A stretch of DNA of 64,000 nt from Ruminimicrobiellum sp045223915. Lineage in GTDB: Bacteria > Elusimicrobiota > Endomicrobiia > Endomicrobiales > Endomicrobiaceae. The notes beneath the pieces were generated by a model. That model was not told where the DNA came from. It searched no databases and saw only the letters and a program-made list of their open reading frames with translations. The translations under genes were made by a program, and so were the position numbers. Positions 46,201 through 54,887 of the stretch are shown here, piece after piece (the first letter of the stretch is position 1; each line of letters opens with the position of its first letter). The stretch is from NCBI GenBank assembly GCA_045223915.1, contig JBGUZU010000002.1, positions 1 through 64,000 of the forward strand, written 5' to 3'.

Positions 46201-46964
46201 TATTCAAACAATATATCGGCGATGGAAAATACCGGTCCGTCTTTACATGCCATTTTATAACTGTTTTTTATTTTAACGGCACATCCTTGACAGTTTCCAA
46301 CACCGCAGGCCATTTTTTGTTCTAAAGATGCATAACCGGAAATATTTTTTTCTTTTGCGATTTCCGCAACTTTTTTCATCATAGGAGTAGGTCCGCAAAC
46401 ATAAATAACACTGTTTTGCTGAACCTGTTTTGCCAACAAATCCGTAACAAAACCTTTGTATCCGTAAGAACCGTCCTCTGTGGAAATATTTATTTTCCAA
46501 CCCATCTTTTCAAATTCGGTTAAGCACATCAATTCTTCTTGTTTTCTCACACCGTAATATAAACTTCCCGGTTTACTTAAACTGCTTGCCAAAAAGTGAA
46601 TTGATGCAACTCCGGTTCCTCCGGCAACGAGTACAGGTTCAACGTTATCTTTTATATCTAACGGATATCCCTGTCCTAACGGACCCAAAACTTTTACAAA
46701 ACTTCCTATCGGCAAGTTTGCCAAAATATCGGTCCCTTTACCTACAACTTTATATAAGAAAGAAACCGTTCCCGTTTTTTTATCTGCGGAATATATACTT
46801 AACGGTCTTCTTAAAAAAACTTTTTCCAAACCTATCATACAAAACTGACCTGCACAAGCAGCAGATGCAATTTCTTTTGATACGACGGAAAATTTATAAA
46901 AATTCAAACAAATATTTTTGTTCTCTGTTATTTCTAATTGATAATCCCATCTTTTAATGTCCAA
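46200..46964 (-). CDS. pyrK: Dihydroorotate dehydrogenase electron-transfer subunit
   Basis: The FAD and [2Fe-2S] subunit of class 1B dihydroorotate dehydrogenase, which passes electrons from PyrD to NAD. The FAD motif RRPLSIY is in the N-terminal half and GGTGVA is in the NAD-binding half. The C-terminal iron-sulfur cysteines are visible as C-x4-C-x2-C-x11-C (CGVGNCQGC then CKDGPVF). I prefer a TTG start at 46964, 9 bases after GGGAGG, over an ATG 36 bases earlier without such a site. The start overlaps the end of pyrC by 31 bases. The pyrD partner is not in this window. Confidence 0.88.
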   Translation of the reverse strand: MDIKRWDYQLEITENKNICLNFYKFSVVSKEIASAACAGQFCMIGLEKVFLRRPLSIYSADKKTGTVSFLYKVVGKGTDILANLPIGSFVKVLGPLGQGYPLDIKDNVEPVLVAGGTGVASIHFLASSLSKPGSLYYGVRKQEELMCLTEFEKMGWKINISTEDGSYGYKGFVTDLLAKQVQQNSVIYVCGPTPMMKKVAEIAKEKNISGYASLEQKMACGVGNCQGCAVKIKNSYKMACKDGPVFSIADILFE

Positions 46965-48220
46965 ACTATTTTTCCTCCCACTATAGTCATTACGGCACAA
47001 CCTTTAAACTTTCTTCCGATAAAAGGAGAATTTTTACTCTTAGATAAAATATCTTCTTTTTTAAATTCGTATTTTTGTTCCAAATCTATAATTGTTATAT
47101 CTGCAATAGAACCCGGTTTCAAAGTTCCTCTTCCCGTCAATGAAAATATTTTTGCGGGATTTGCAGTCATCTTTGAAACAGCTTGTTCGAGTGTTAAAAC
47201 TTTTTTATCTACAAGCTCACTCAAAACCAAGCATAACGCCGTTTCAAAACCTATAATTCCGAACGGTGCATTATCGAATTCTTTACTTTTTTCTTCCTGA
47301 GTATGAGGAGCATGATCGGTTGCAATACAATCGATTGTTCCGTCTTTTAAGCCTTCTTTAATTGCTTCAACGTCTTTATGTGTTCTTAACGGAGGATTCA
47401 TTTTAAAATTCGTATCGTAATTTTGAACATAATCGTCTGTTAAAGAAAAATAATGAGGACATGTTTCACAGGTAACGTTTAAACCTTTTTTCTTGGCTTG
47501 TCTTACAAGTTCCACCGAACCTGCCGTCGAAACATGTGCTATATGAAGTTTACCGCCGGTAAGTTCACAAAGCATAATATCTCTTGAAACCATTATTTCT
47601 TCACTTTGGTTAGGTATTCCTCTAAGACCGAATATCATGGAATTTTTACCTGCATTCATAACACCGTTTTTAGATAACTGTTTATCTTCGCAATGAGATA
47701 TTACGGCCAAATCAAACATTTTTGTATAATCCAACGCTCTTCTCATAACCTGAGAATTTGCAACAGGCACTCCGTCGTCACTTACCGCAACAATTCCGGC
47801 CTTTTTTAATATTCCTATTTCTGCCAACTCTTCACCTTGTGAACCTTTTGTAATACAACCTATAGGAAATACATTTACTTTCCCTTCTTTTTGAGCTTTC
47901 ATAAGGATATATTCCACCGAAGGTGCGTTATCCGTAACGGGTTTTGTGTTGGGCATACAAAAAACGGTTGTTATACCGCCTTTTGCCGCTGCCATCGTTC
48001 CCGTCTTAATCGTTTCTTTTTCTTCCTGCCCCGGTTCTCTTAAATGAGAATGAACATCTATTAATCCCGGAACAGCAACTTTATTTTTACCGTCAATTAT
48101 TTTTTCCGGTTTAGCGGAAAGTTTATCGACTATCTTACCGTTTTCAATAAATATATCACCGACTTTATCGACTTTACATGCAGGATCAACAATTCTTATA
48201 TTTTTAATTTGAATTAACAT
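46934..48220 (-). CDS. pyrC: Dihydroorotase
   Basis: A class I dihydroorotase of 428 residues that cyclises carbamoyl-aspartate to dihydroorotate. Metal-binding DVHSHLREPG is near residue 55, GGITTVFCMPNT follows, and the C-terminal catalytic ATDHAPH is near 307, with PAKIFSLTGRG after it. The start overlaps pyrB by 7 bases, and GGGGAG precedes the ATG. It is the third enzyme of the pyrimidine pathway and part of the pyrR-TPR-pyrB-pyrC-pyrK operon. Confidence 0.95.
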   Translation of the reverse strand: MLIQIKNIRIVDPACKVDKVGDIFIENGKIVDKLSAKPEKIIDGKNKVAVPGLIDVHSHLREPGQEEKETIKTGTMAAAKGGITTVFCMPNTKPVTDNAPSVEYILMKAQKEGKVNVFPIGCITKGSQGEELAEIGILKKAGIVAVSDDGVPVANSQVMRRALDYTKMFDLAVISHCEDKQLSKNGVMNAGKNSMIFGLRGIPNQSEEIMVSRDIMLCELTGGKLHIAHVSTAGSVELVRQAKKKGLNVTCETCPHYFSLTDDYVQNYDTNFKMNPPLRTHKDVEAIKEGLKDGTIDCIATDHAPHTQEEKSKEFDNAPFGIIGFETALCLVLSELVDKKVLTLEQAVSKMTANPAKIFSLTGRGTLKPGSIADITIIDLEQKYEFKKEDILSKSKNSPFIGRKFKGCAVMTIVGGKIVWTLKDGIIN

Positions 48221-49161
48221 ATATGTTTTCTCCCCTGTTTATTTCTTGCAAGTGCCAACAAATGCAATACAGCCATCCTGATAGCAATACCGTTTGTTAC
48301 CTGCTCGTTAATAACGGATGCGGGACTATCGGCAACTTCGGAATCTATTTCTATACCTCTGTTCATCGGTCCCGGATGCATAATCAAAACATCGGGCTTT
48401 GCTTTTGCAAGTCTTTTTTCCGTAACCTGATAAAGCTCGTTATACTCATGAATTGATGGAAAAAATCCGCCTTGCTGTCTTTCCATTTGTATTCTTAAAA
48501 TATTTACGACATCCACATCTTTTATGGCTTCGTCCAAATCATAAAATACTTCTACGCCTAAAGATGATATGCTTCTGGGTATCAACGTCGGCGGTCCCAC
48601 AACTCTGACTTTTGCACCGAATTTTGTCAGTGCCCAAATATTTGATCTTGCGACTCTGCTGTGTAAAATATCACCTACCAACAAAACTTTTAAGCCTTCG
48701 ATTTTTTTCTTTTTATCGTACATTGTATAAAGATCTAAAAGGCCTTGTGTCGGATGTTCATGAAATCCGTCTCCGGCATTTACAATCGAAGCATTTAAAT
48801 TTTTTGCAAGAAGTTCGGGTGCTCCGGCACACGTATGTCGTATTATTATAATATCGGCTTTCATTGCTTCAAGAGTTTTAGCGGTATCCACCAAGCTTTC
48901 ACCTTTAACAAAACTCGACGTTTTCGGTGCGATACTTACAACATCGGCAGACAATCTCTTTGCCGCAATTTCAAATGATGTTCTTGTTCTTGTCGACGGT
49001 TCACAAAACAATGTTACAACCGTTTTCCCGACAAGGGCAGGCGCCTTTTTGATTGATCTGGTAAACATACTTTTAAAAGGTTTTGCAGCATCAAGGATTG
49101 TTTGAATTTCCTTTTTGTCCAAATGTTCTAATCCTAGAAGATCTTTTCTGTTAAAAGACAT
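48214..49161 (-). CDS. pyrB: Aspartate carbamoyltransferase catalytic subunit
   Basis: Catalytic chain of 315 residues that condenses carbamoyl phosphate with aspartate. The carbamoyl-phosphate site CEPSTRTRTSFE is near residue 52, with HEHPTQGLLD, VGDILHSRVARS and MHPGPMNRGIE farther on. No pyrI regulatory subunit is adjacent, as is usual where pyrR controls the operon. It starts 12 bases after the TPR protein gene. Confidence 0.96.
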   Translation of the reverse strand: MSFNRKDLLGLEHLDKKEIQTILDAAKPFKSMFTRSIKKAPALVGKTVVTLFCEPSTRTRTSFEIAAKRLSADVVSIAPKTSSFVKGESLVDTAKTLEAMKADIIIIRHTCAGAPELLAKNLNASIVNAGDGFHEHPTQGLLDLYTMYDKKKKIEGLKVLLVGDILHSRVARSNIWALTKFGAKVRVVGPPTLIPRSISSLGVEVFYDLDEAIKDVDVVNILRIQMERQQGGFFPSIHEYNELYQVTEKRLAKAKPDVLIMHPGPMNRGIEIDSEVADSPASVINEQVTNGIAIRMAVLHLLALARNKQGRKHIC

Positions 49162-49173
49162 TTTGGCCTCTTT

Positions 49174-50124
49174 TTATTTTTTATTATTAAGTTTATTTTC
49201 TAAAAATTTTATTTTATTTTGTAAAAAAGTTTTAAATTCTGCTAATTTTTCTGCTGCTTTATATGATTCTAATGCTTTAGCATACTCTTCTTTCACTTCT
49301 AAAAATTGGCCTTTGGTCATATATGCCCAATATCTGTTATTATCGTTAATTTGTTCTTTTTCTATTACGGTATCCAAGTCTTTTAAAGCTTCTTCTTCAT
49401 TAATTCCCAATTCAAATTTTAATTCTGCTCTCTCTCTCAGGTACACATAGTAATTCGGAGTTTTATCTCCAAATTCAATTGCTTTTTCAATGTCTCTTAA
49501 TGCTTCTTGTTTTTTTCCTACTTTTTTTTCATAGAATGCTTTAGTGCCGTAATATTCGGGTTTTTTGTTGATTTCCAATGCTTTAGACACATCTTTAAGA
49601 GCATCTTCGTAATTCTTCATATAAAAGTTGAACTGTGCTCTCTCATGGAAATAGTCTGAATTTTTAGAATCCAACTCTATTGCTTTATCACAATATATTA
49701 CGGCATTATGAAAATCTCTGAGAGCATCGTAAACAGAAGCTTTTTGAAAATAATATTTCGCTTGTGTCTTATCTAAAGATATTGCCTTATCTATATAACT
49801 CATAGCACTTTGTAAATCAAGACTATCAGTATAAGATTTATACTCTCCTTCAAGAGGTATATGTCGTCTCAATTGAGACATTAAAAAATAAAGTTCAGCC
49901 TTACTGGATTTTCTGTCACACAAACTTATTGCTTTTTCTAAACGTTCAAAATTTTCTTCTATAAGAGGACGTCTTTTTACCTGCATCAACAAATGTTTGA
50001 TTTCAATATATTCTTTTTCGGAGGGATCTATTTGAGTGGCATCTACATTTATCACGGCATATACTTGAGTAAAAGCCATCAAAGAAAACATAAACACAAA
50101 CAAACTTGTCATAAGTTTTTTCAT
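49174..50124 (-). CDS. Exported TPR-repeat protein inside the pyr operon
   Basis: A 316-residue protein with a signal peptide (MKKLMTSLFVFMFSLMAFTQVYA) followed by about six TPR-like helical repeats (AKYYFQKASVYDALRDFHNAVIYCDKAIE type) and a lysine-rich C-terminal helix. It is probably periplasmic. It has one of the strongest ribosome binding sites in the window (AAAGGAGGAAATAT before ATG). It sits between pyrR and pyrB with gaps of only 23 and 12 bases, so it is cotranscribed with pyrimidine genes. No functional link to that pathway is apparent. Confidence 0.85.
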   Translation of the reverse strand: MKKLMTSLFVFMFSLMAFTQVYAVINVDATQIDPSEKEYIEIKHLLMQVKRRPLIEENFERLEKAISLCDRKSSKAELYFLMSQLRRHIPLEGEYKSYTDSLDLQSAMSYIDKAISLDKTQAKYYFQKASVYDALRDFHNAVIYCDKAIELDSKNSDYFHERAQFNFYMKNYEDALKDVSKALEINKKPEYYGTKAFYEKKVGKKQEALRDIEKAIEFGDKTPNYYVYLRERAELKFELGINEEEALKDLDTVIEKEQINDNNRYWAYMTKGQFLEVKEEYAKALESYKAAEKLAEFKTFLQNKIKFLENKLNNKK

Positions 50125-50147
50125 ATATTTCCTCCTTTCTTAATATA

Positions 50148-50672
50148 TTACTTATCGTCTATTACAACTTTATCGTCATTAGATACGGCATCATCCATAT
50201 CAACGCAAATCCTGTTTTTTGTATGATGTACAAGTCCCACAAAGTCCGGTTGTATAGGAAGTTCTCTGTATCCTCTGTCAACCAAAACAGCCAACTTAAT
50301 TGATTTTGGTCTTCCGAAATCTTTTAACACATCCAAAGCTGAACGAATTGTTCTGCCGGTATATAAAACATCGTCAACCAAAATTATATTTTTATTGTTT
50401 ATATCACAAGGAATGTTGGTATCTTTTATTGTAGGAATATCGGCACCGGCTTCCTGTAAATCGTCTCTGTAAAGAGTTATATCCAATATTCCGAAAGGTA
50501 TTTGCTCTTTCATATTTTTTATATTTTCTATTTTTCTTGATAATCTTTTGGCAACGGTAACACCTTTTGTTTGAATACCTATAACGATAATATCGTCTAT
50601 TTTCTGTTTTATAATTTCGTTAGCTAATTTTTCGATTGTAGAATCTATCTGTTTTGAATTTAAAATTTCCAT
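50148..50672 (-). CDS. pyrR: Pyrimidine operon regulator / uracil phosphoribosyltransferase
   Basis: PyrR-type protein of 174 residues. It has the phosphoribosyltransferase PRPP motif ILVDDVLYTGRTIRSA near residues 93-108, the N-terminal IVIGIQTKGV and the C-terminal LVDRGYRELPI. PyrR binds pyr mRNA and represses the operon when UMP/UTP are high, and it has weak uracil phosphoribosyltransferase activity. It heads the pyr operon here. I looked for a PyrR-binding anti-antiterminator sequence upstream and did not see the known consensus, so the control mechanism is uncertain. Confidence 0.93.
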   Translation of the reverse strand: MEILNSKQIDSTIEKLANEIIKQKIDDIIVIGIQTKGVTVAKRLSRKIENIKNMKEQIPFGILDITLYRDDLQEAGADIPTIKDTNIPCDINNKNIILVDDVLYTGRTIRSALDVLKDFGRPKSIKLAVLVDRGYRELPIQPDFVGLVHHTKNRICVDMDDAVSNDDKVVIDDK

Positions 50673-50710
50673 GATAACTTTCCCTTAATATATATTGTCA
50701 TATATTATAT

Positions 50711-50760
50711 AAAAAAAATAATGATTTATAAATAACATTTTCGGCTACTTATAAATCATT
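50711..50760 (-). terminator. Terminator-like hairpin between rmuC and pyrR
   Basis: On minus, AATGATTTATAA and TTATAAATCATT pair perfectly (12 bases) around a 17-base loop, then ATTTTTTTTA. The stem is purely AT-rich except for one G-C pair, so it is weak. It most simply ends rmuC; a role as pyr attenuator is possible given the adjacent pyrR. Confidence 0.6.
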
Positions 50761-50786
50761 ATAATTTAATAAAAAAGATAAAATAT

Positions 50787-52034
50787 TTAAATATTTTCCA
50801 AAAGCTTTTCCGCTTGCTGTTCCGGCAACGTTTCCACATCTCTTAACTTTCTTTCTATTGCTCTTGTTCTGACACCTGCATTATCTATTTCTTTACTTGC
50901 ACTTTCCAACTTTCTCTTGGTAGCATCCAATACATCCCCGAACTTACCGAATTCGGTTCTAACGGCCCTTAAGATGTTCCAAACATTGTCTGTTTGTTCT
51001 TGTATAGCAAGTGTTCTGAAACCCATTTGTAAACTGTTTAAAAATGCTCCCAAAGTTGTAGGTCCCGAAACTGTTATTGAAAAATCGTTTTGGATTTGTT
51101 GTATAAGCCCGGGAATTCTTAATATTTCCAAATAAAGGCCTTCAAAAGGTAAAAACATTACAGCAAAATCCGTCGTATAAGGAACAGATATATATTTATC
51201 TTTAATATCTTTTGCAAAATTTCTTATATCCGTTACCAACTTTTTCTTGTCGGACTCAATAGCATTTTTGTCCGCCGACTCATAATCCTGCAACAATTTT
51301 TCGTATGCTGTCGTGGGAAATTTTGAATCTATAGGTAAATAAATAAACTTTTCTTCACTTTCTTTAGACGGAAGTTTTACCGCAAATTCTACCACACCGG
51401 AAGGATTGGACGGATTAGGGTGAGCATTTTTTTCATATTGAGAGGCAGTTAAAATTTGTGAAAGCAAAGCTTCAAGTTGAACTTCCCCCATCGTGCCTGC
51501 AACTTTTACGGAAGTTAAAGCCCTTTTTAACCCTCCGACATCATTTGCAAGAGACTGCATTTCTCCCAAACCTTTCTGAACAGACTCTAATTGCTTATTT
51601 ACAAGTTCGAAAGAAGAATTCAATCTTTTTTCTAGCGTAGATTGCAATTTTTCATCTACCGTAAGTCTCATTTGTTCCAATTTTTTTTCGTTACTGTCTT
51701 GAATATTTTTCAAACTTGTTTGAACAGTTTCTTTTTGTTTATCCAAAGATTCTTGCGTGTTTTTCGAAAGAGTATCGAACTTGGCATTTATGGAATTTTG
51801 AAAATTCATCAATGTATCCTGATTTTCTTTTCTTGAAGCTCTTTCGTTTTCCGTTGATTCTCTTCTGTTTCTCTCAAACTCATCTTTAAAACCTTTCTCG
51901 TAAGAATCTAACTTTTTTTCGTAATCGTCAAATTTTTTATTTATAACATCTTGATTTGAATTTTTATTTTTTAATAAGACTAATAAGATTAAAATTAAGT
52001 TTAATGAAACTAAAATAATCAATGCTGTTAACAT
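50787..52034 (-). CDS. rmuC: DNA recombination protein RmuC
   Basis: A 415-residue protein with an N-terminal membrane anchor (about 2-22), a long coiled coil (about 30-165, rich in K/E/Q) and the RmuC nuclease-like domain (about 170-400) with GEVQLEALL, LPIDSKFPTTAYE and the conserved FLPFEGLYLE. RmuC limits inversions and rearrangements between short inverted repeats in E. coli. AAGGAG precedes the ATG. Confidence 0.94.
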   Translation of the reverse strand: MLTALIILVSLNLILILLVLLKNKNSNQDVINKKFDDYEKKLDSYEKGFKDEFERNRRESTENERASRKENQDTLMNFQNSINAKFDTLSKNTQESLDKQKETVQTSLKNIQDSNEKKLEQMRLTVDEKLQSTLEKRLNSSFELVNKQLESVQKGLGEMQSLANDVGGLKRALTSVKVAGTMGEVQLEALLSQILTASQYEKNAHPNPSNPSGVVEFAVKLPSKESEEKFIYLPIDSKFPTTAYEKLLQDYESADKNAIESDKKKLVTDIRNFAKDIKDKYISVPYTTDFAVMFLPFEGLYLEILRIPGLIQQIQNDFSITVSGPTTLGAFLNSLQMGFRTLAIQEQTDNVWNILRAVRTEFGKFGDVLDATKRKLESASKEIDNAGVRTRAIERKLRDVETLPEQQAEKLLENI

Positions 52035-52076
52035 ATTTTACTCCTTGTCAGTATGTTTTTATATTATAATAAATTT

Positions 52077-52424
52077 TTATATTTTATATTCAAAAAAATC
52101 TTTTTTGAACTTAATCAAGTTTCTTATCATATTCATACTGCCCCTGCTGCCGTTATGTATAACAATACCTATGTCACAATATTTTGCCATTTCGTAGTTT
52201 CTTATAACTCCGGCCGAGTTTCCGTATTTATTCCAATCCGGTTTAAATACCGTTACGGGAATATTATTGTTCTTGGCATAAATTTCGGCTAATGTATCAA
52301 CACCCTTGGCACCGCCGGAAACTATTTCGTCATCCTGTGTTATTTTATAACCGGATAACTTTATTGCTTCAAACAAAATATTTATATCGGTTATGGTTCT
52401 GCTGCCCGCAATTACTATTTTCAT
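52077..52424 (-). CDS. SLOG-family nucleotide-binding protein (YspA/DUF2493-like)
   Basis: A 115-residue single-domain protein of the SLOG superfamily (Rossmann-like, related to DprA and LOG proteins). It has IAGSR at the N-terminus, the phosphate-binding IVSGGAKGVDTLAE, KPDWNKYGNSAGVIRN and a C-terminal HNGSRGSMNMIR. SLOG proteins are proposed to bind or generate nucleotide ligands. No ribosome binding site is seen. It lies between tRNA-Gly and rmuC with no neighbour that would specify a role. Confidence 0.85.
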   Translation of the reverse strand: MKIVIAGSRTITDINILFEAIKLSGYKITQDDEIVSGGAKGVDTLAEIYAKNNNIPVTVFKPDWNKYGNSAGVIRNYEMAKYCDIGIVIHNGSRGSMNMIRNLIKFKKDFFEYKI

Positions 52425-52501
52425 GATTATATTTTACAACCTCACAGCGACAACAGTATGTCGCGATTTTTTAGAAATTTATTGAAAAAGGCATAAAAAA
52501 A

Positions 52502-52572
52502 AGCGGGCAACGGGAATCGAACCCGCATCACGAGCTTGGGAAGCTCGGGTTTTACCACTAGACTATGCCCGC
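52502..52572 (-). tRNA. tRNA-Gly (anticodon CCC)
   Basis: A 71-base tRNA: acceptor GCGGGCA/TGCCCGC with discriminator T, D arm TAGTCTAGTGGTA, anticodon stem CGAGC/GCTCG with loop TTCCCAA (CCC), and T arm CGGG-TTCGATT-CCCG. CCA is not encoded. An eight-T tract begins at the discriminator and would act as terminator. Confidence 0.95.
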
Positions 52573-52619
52573 AATAACGACAATTTATAATTTACAATGT
52601 ACAATTAACGACAAACTGC

Positions 52620-52646
52620 GAGATCCCGTATCAAGTACGGGATGAC
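52620..52646. repeat. Dispersed palindrome (GAGATCCCG family), copy 2 with compensatory changes
   Basis: It has the same layout as the copies at 6759 and 56557, but the stem is ATCCCGTA/TACGGGAT instead of ATCCCGCA/TGCGGGAT: both arms changed together, preserving pairing. Imperfect short repeats built on AATTTA(T/C)AA lie just upstream (about 52582-52612). Confidence 0.75.
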
Positions 52647-52658
52647 AAATCTGTTAAC

Positions 52659-54113
52659 TTAAATAATTTTATGTTTTTTCTTCAGTACTGTCAATTGAGA
52701 TTTAGCATATTTTAATGCTTGTTTTTTATCTTTTATTCTGCCTTCTTCGTAAGCATTGTTTATATACTTTAACAACTCACCTATAATCTTGCCCGGTTTA
52801 AGATGAAACTCTTTCATCAAAACATTACCGTCTACAATTTTATCTTTGGGTTTTTTGTTAATAAAATCGAAATAACTGAATATCAATTTGGCAACGGATT
52901 TTTCCTGTTGTTGTAACACTTTTTTCGGATACACTTTTTTCTTTAATGTCTTATATGAATGCCAATCCGACATTGCCATTATTAAAAGGTCCGGAGTGTT
53001 TTCTTTTATATCTCTGAACAATCTCATCTGTGCTCTGTTTGTTATGACTTCCGATTTTGCCAAATTCGAAGGCCTCATATGTTCGGATATTATAGCTTTT
53101 GCAAAATCTATTTCTTTGTTGCTCATTTTCAATTCTTTCATTATTTGTGCGGTTTTTTTCGCGCCCAATTCTTCGTGACCCAAAAATCTCATTTTGTTAT
53201 CCATTCTTTTGGCACATTCCGGTTTTGCACAATCATGAAATATTGCAATAAACTTTAACAGATTTTTTTTATTTACATTCTCGGAAAACGGTTCGTTCAA
53301 ATGTTTTTCCAAAATATCTTTTGAGTTAGGAAAATATTTATCCAACTTAATAAAGATATTTTCCAATGCTTCATAAGTTTGAAAACAGTGTTGAAAAAGA
53401 CCTTTCGGGTGATAATAAAAATTCTTTGCGGATTTTTTCATTTTTGTTATTACGGGAAACATCTTTTCCAAAAGTCCGCACTCGTCTATCATAGCGATAT
53501 ATTGAGCGGATTTTTCATTGTTTAATATTCTGAACAATTCATTCTTTATTCTTTCACCTGCAACAGTAGTAATTTTCGAAGACGACTTTTTTATTAATGT
53601 TAATGTTTCTTTTGAAATTTTAAATTTATATTCACCGGCAAATCTGAATGCTCTTAACATTCTTAACGGATCATCGTTAAAAGCATTTTTTGAAACTGCT
53701 TTTATTTCTTTCTTTTTTAAATCTTTTAATCCGCCGAAATAATCTGTTATATTTTTCTTAATATCATCAAAATCTTCTATTTTTACGGCTAAAGCATTTA
53801 TCGTAAAATCTCTTCTCGACAAATCTTCTTTAATATTTTTCCCCTGCACAACCGAAACATCTATATATTCCAATTCCGGATTATTAAATACCGCAACTCT
53901 GTATGTTTGTAAATCGTCGTGCAATTTAAAACATTTACCGTTTATTTTTTTTGCCAATTTCTTTGCAAAATTTTCGGATTTTCCCGAAACGGCCAAATCC
54001 ACATCCAAAGATTTTTTCTTTAACAAAAAATCTCTTAAATATCCGCCGACGACATAAACATCGGTTTTAGTTTCTTTGGCAAGTTTTATAACTTCATTTA
54101 TTTCTTTAAGCAC
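52659..54113 (-). CDS. cca: tRNA nucleotidyltransferase family enzyme lacking the flexible loop (candidate CC-adding)
   Basis: A second class II tRNA nucleotidyltransferase of 484 residues. Motifs: GGYLRDFLL, DVDLAV (catalytic Asp pair), RRDFTINAL, DDPLRMLRA, ERIKNE, and a C-terminal HD-like domain with IFHDCAK near 293. Between the catalytic strand (EYIDVSV) and RRDF there are only about a dozen residues, against about two dozen in the other copy, so the flexible loop is deleted. Loss of that loop is the known route to CC-adding enzymes that stop before the final A. The start is GTG with GGAG overlapping the end of the upstream ABC ATPase gene, so it is coupled to the transporter operon. Poly(A) polymerase-type activity is an alternative. 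Confidence 0.88.
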   Translation of the reverse strand: MLKEINEVIKLAKETKTDVYVVGGYLRDFLLKKKSLDVDLAVSGKSENFAKKLAKKINGKCFKLHDDLQTYRVAVFNNPELEYIDVSVVQGKNIKEDLSRRDFTINALAVKIEDFDDIKKNITDYFGGLKDLKKKEIKAVSKNAFNDDPLRMLRAFRFAGEYKFKISKETLTLIKKSSSKITTVAGERIKNELFRILNNEKSAQYIAMIDECGLLEKMFPVITKMKKSAKNFYYHPKGLFQHCFQTYEALENIFIKLDKYFPNSKDILEKHLNEPFSENVNKKNLLKFIAIFHDCAKPECAKRMDNKMRFLGHEELGAKKTAQIMKELKMSNKEIDFAKAIISEHMRPSNLAKSEVITNRAQMRLFRDIKENTPDLLIMAMSDWHSYKTLKKKVYPKKVLQQQEKSVAKLIFSYFDFINKKPKDKIVDGNVLMKEFHLKPGKIIGELLKYINNAYEEGRIKDKKQALKYAKSQLTVLKKKHKII

Positions 54114-54119
54114 TTTAAA

Positions 54120-54878
54120 TTACTCCATTAAATATGTTGCATTAATAAGTTCGTTTATATAACCGTTAGTTTTATCACTTTTTATTTCTTCAATGTTTCC
54201 ATATTTTACCATATTTCCGTTTTGCAGTATCAAAATTTTATCCGATATCTTAAAAGCAGCGGAAATATCGTGCGTAATAAATATAATATTTGTTTTTTGT
54301 TCTTTTTTTATTTTATAAAAAATATCCATTATTAAAGATTGATTTATAACATCAAGCGAAGCAAAAGGCTCGTCGGCAATCAAAATTTCAGGGTTTTTCA
54401 ACAATGCTCTTGCGATTGCGATTCTTTGTCTTTGCCCGCCGGAAAACTGGTGCGGATATTTGTCGAATATATCATCTTCTTTCATATCAACAAGTGCAAG
54501 TTTTTCATTTATAAAATCTTTTTTATTTTTTATTTCTTCATCAACAGCTTCATATAAAGAATATCCTATAGTAAGTTTAGGATTAAACGAAGCATACGGA
54601 TTTTGAAATATCATTTGAACCGTATTTGAAAGTTCACGTTTTTTATAATCTAAAATATTTTTGTCATCTATTTTTACTGTACCGTCATCAAACGGCAACA
54701 AAGAACAAATTATTTTTGCAAGAGTTGTTTTTCCGGAACCGCTTTCGCCGATAACGGAAAGAACTTTATCTTTTTCCAACTCGAAAGAAATATTGTTCAA
54801 TGCAACAAAATCTTCCTCTTTTTGAAAAAGAGAAGAATTCTTTTTATAAATTTTAGTTACATTTTCCACTTTTAACAT
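54120..54878 (-). CDS. OppF/DppF-type ABC transporter ATP-binding protein
   Basis: The second ATPase of an oligopeptide-type importer, 252 residues. Walker A GESGSGKTT is near residue 43, the Q-loop is MIFQNPYASFNP, the signature is FSGGQRQRIAIARAL, Walker B is ILIADEP, and the switch His is in FITHD. It lacks the C-terminal extension usual in OppF/DppF (about 320 residues) and is close to the NikE size class, so a nickel or peptide substrate cannot be told apart. It follows the OppD-type gene by 9 bases. Confidence 0.9.
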   Translation of the reverse strand: MLKVENVTKIYKKNSSLFQKEEDFVALNNISFELEKDKVLSVIGESGSGKTTLAKIICSLLPFDDGTVKIDDKNILDYKKRELSNTVQMIFQNPYASFNPKLTIGYSLYEAVDEEIKNKKDFINEKLALVDMKEDDIFDKYPHQFSGGQRQRIAIARALLKNPEILIADEPFASLDVINQSLIMDIFYKIKKEQKTNIIFITHDISAAFKISDKILILQNGNMVKYGNIEEIKSDKTNGYINELINATYLME

Positions 54879-54887
54879 TTTGTATTT

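Noticed and set aside
50673..50786. PyrR-dependent attenuator upstream of pyrR
   Set aside because: An inverted repeat exists, but the loop lacks the known PyrR-binding consensus, so only a terminator-like hairpin is reported.
52446..52472. Hairpin GCGACA/TGTCGC followed by a T run, readable as a plus-strand terminator
   Set aside because: No plus-strand gene lies upstream, and on minus no T run follows; it is probably incidental.
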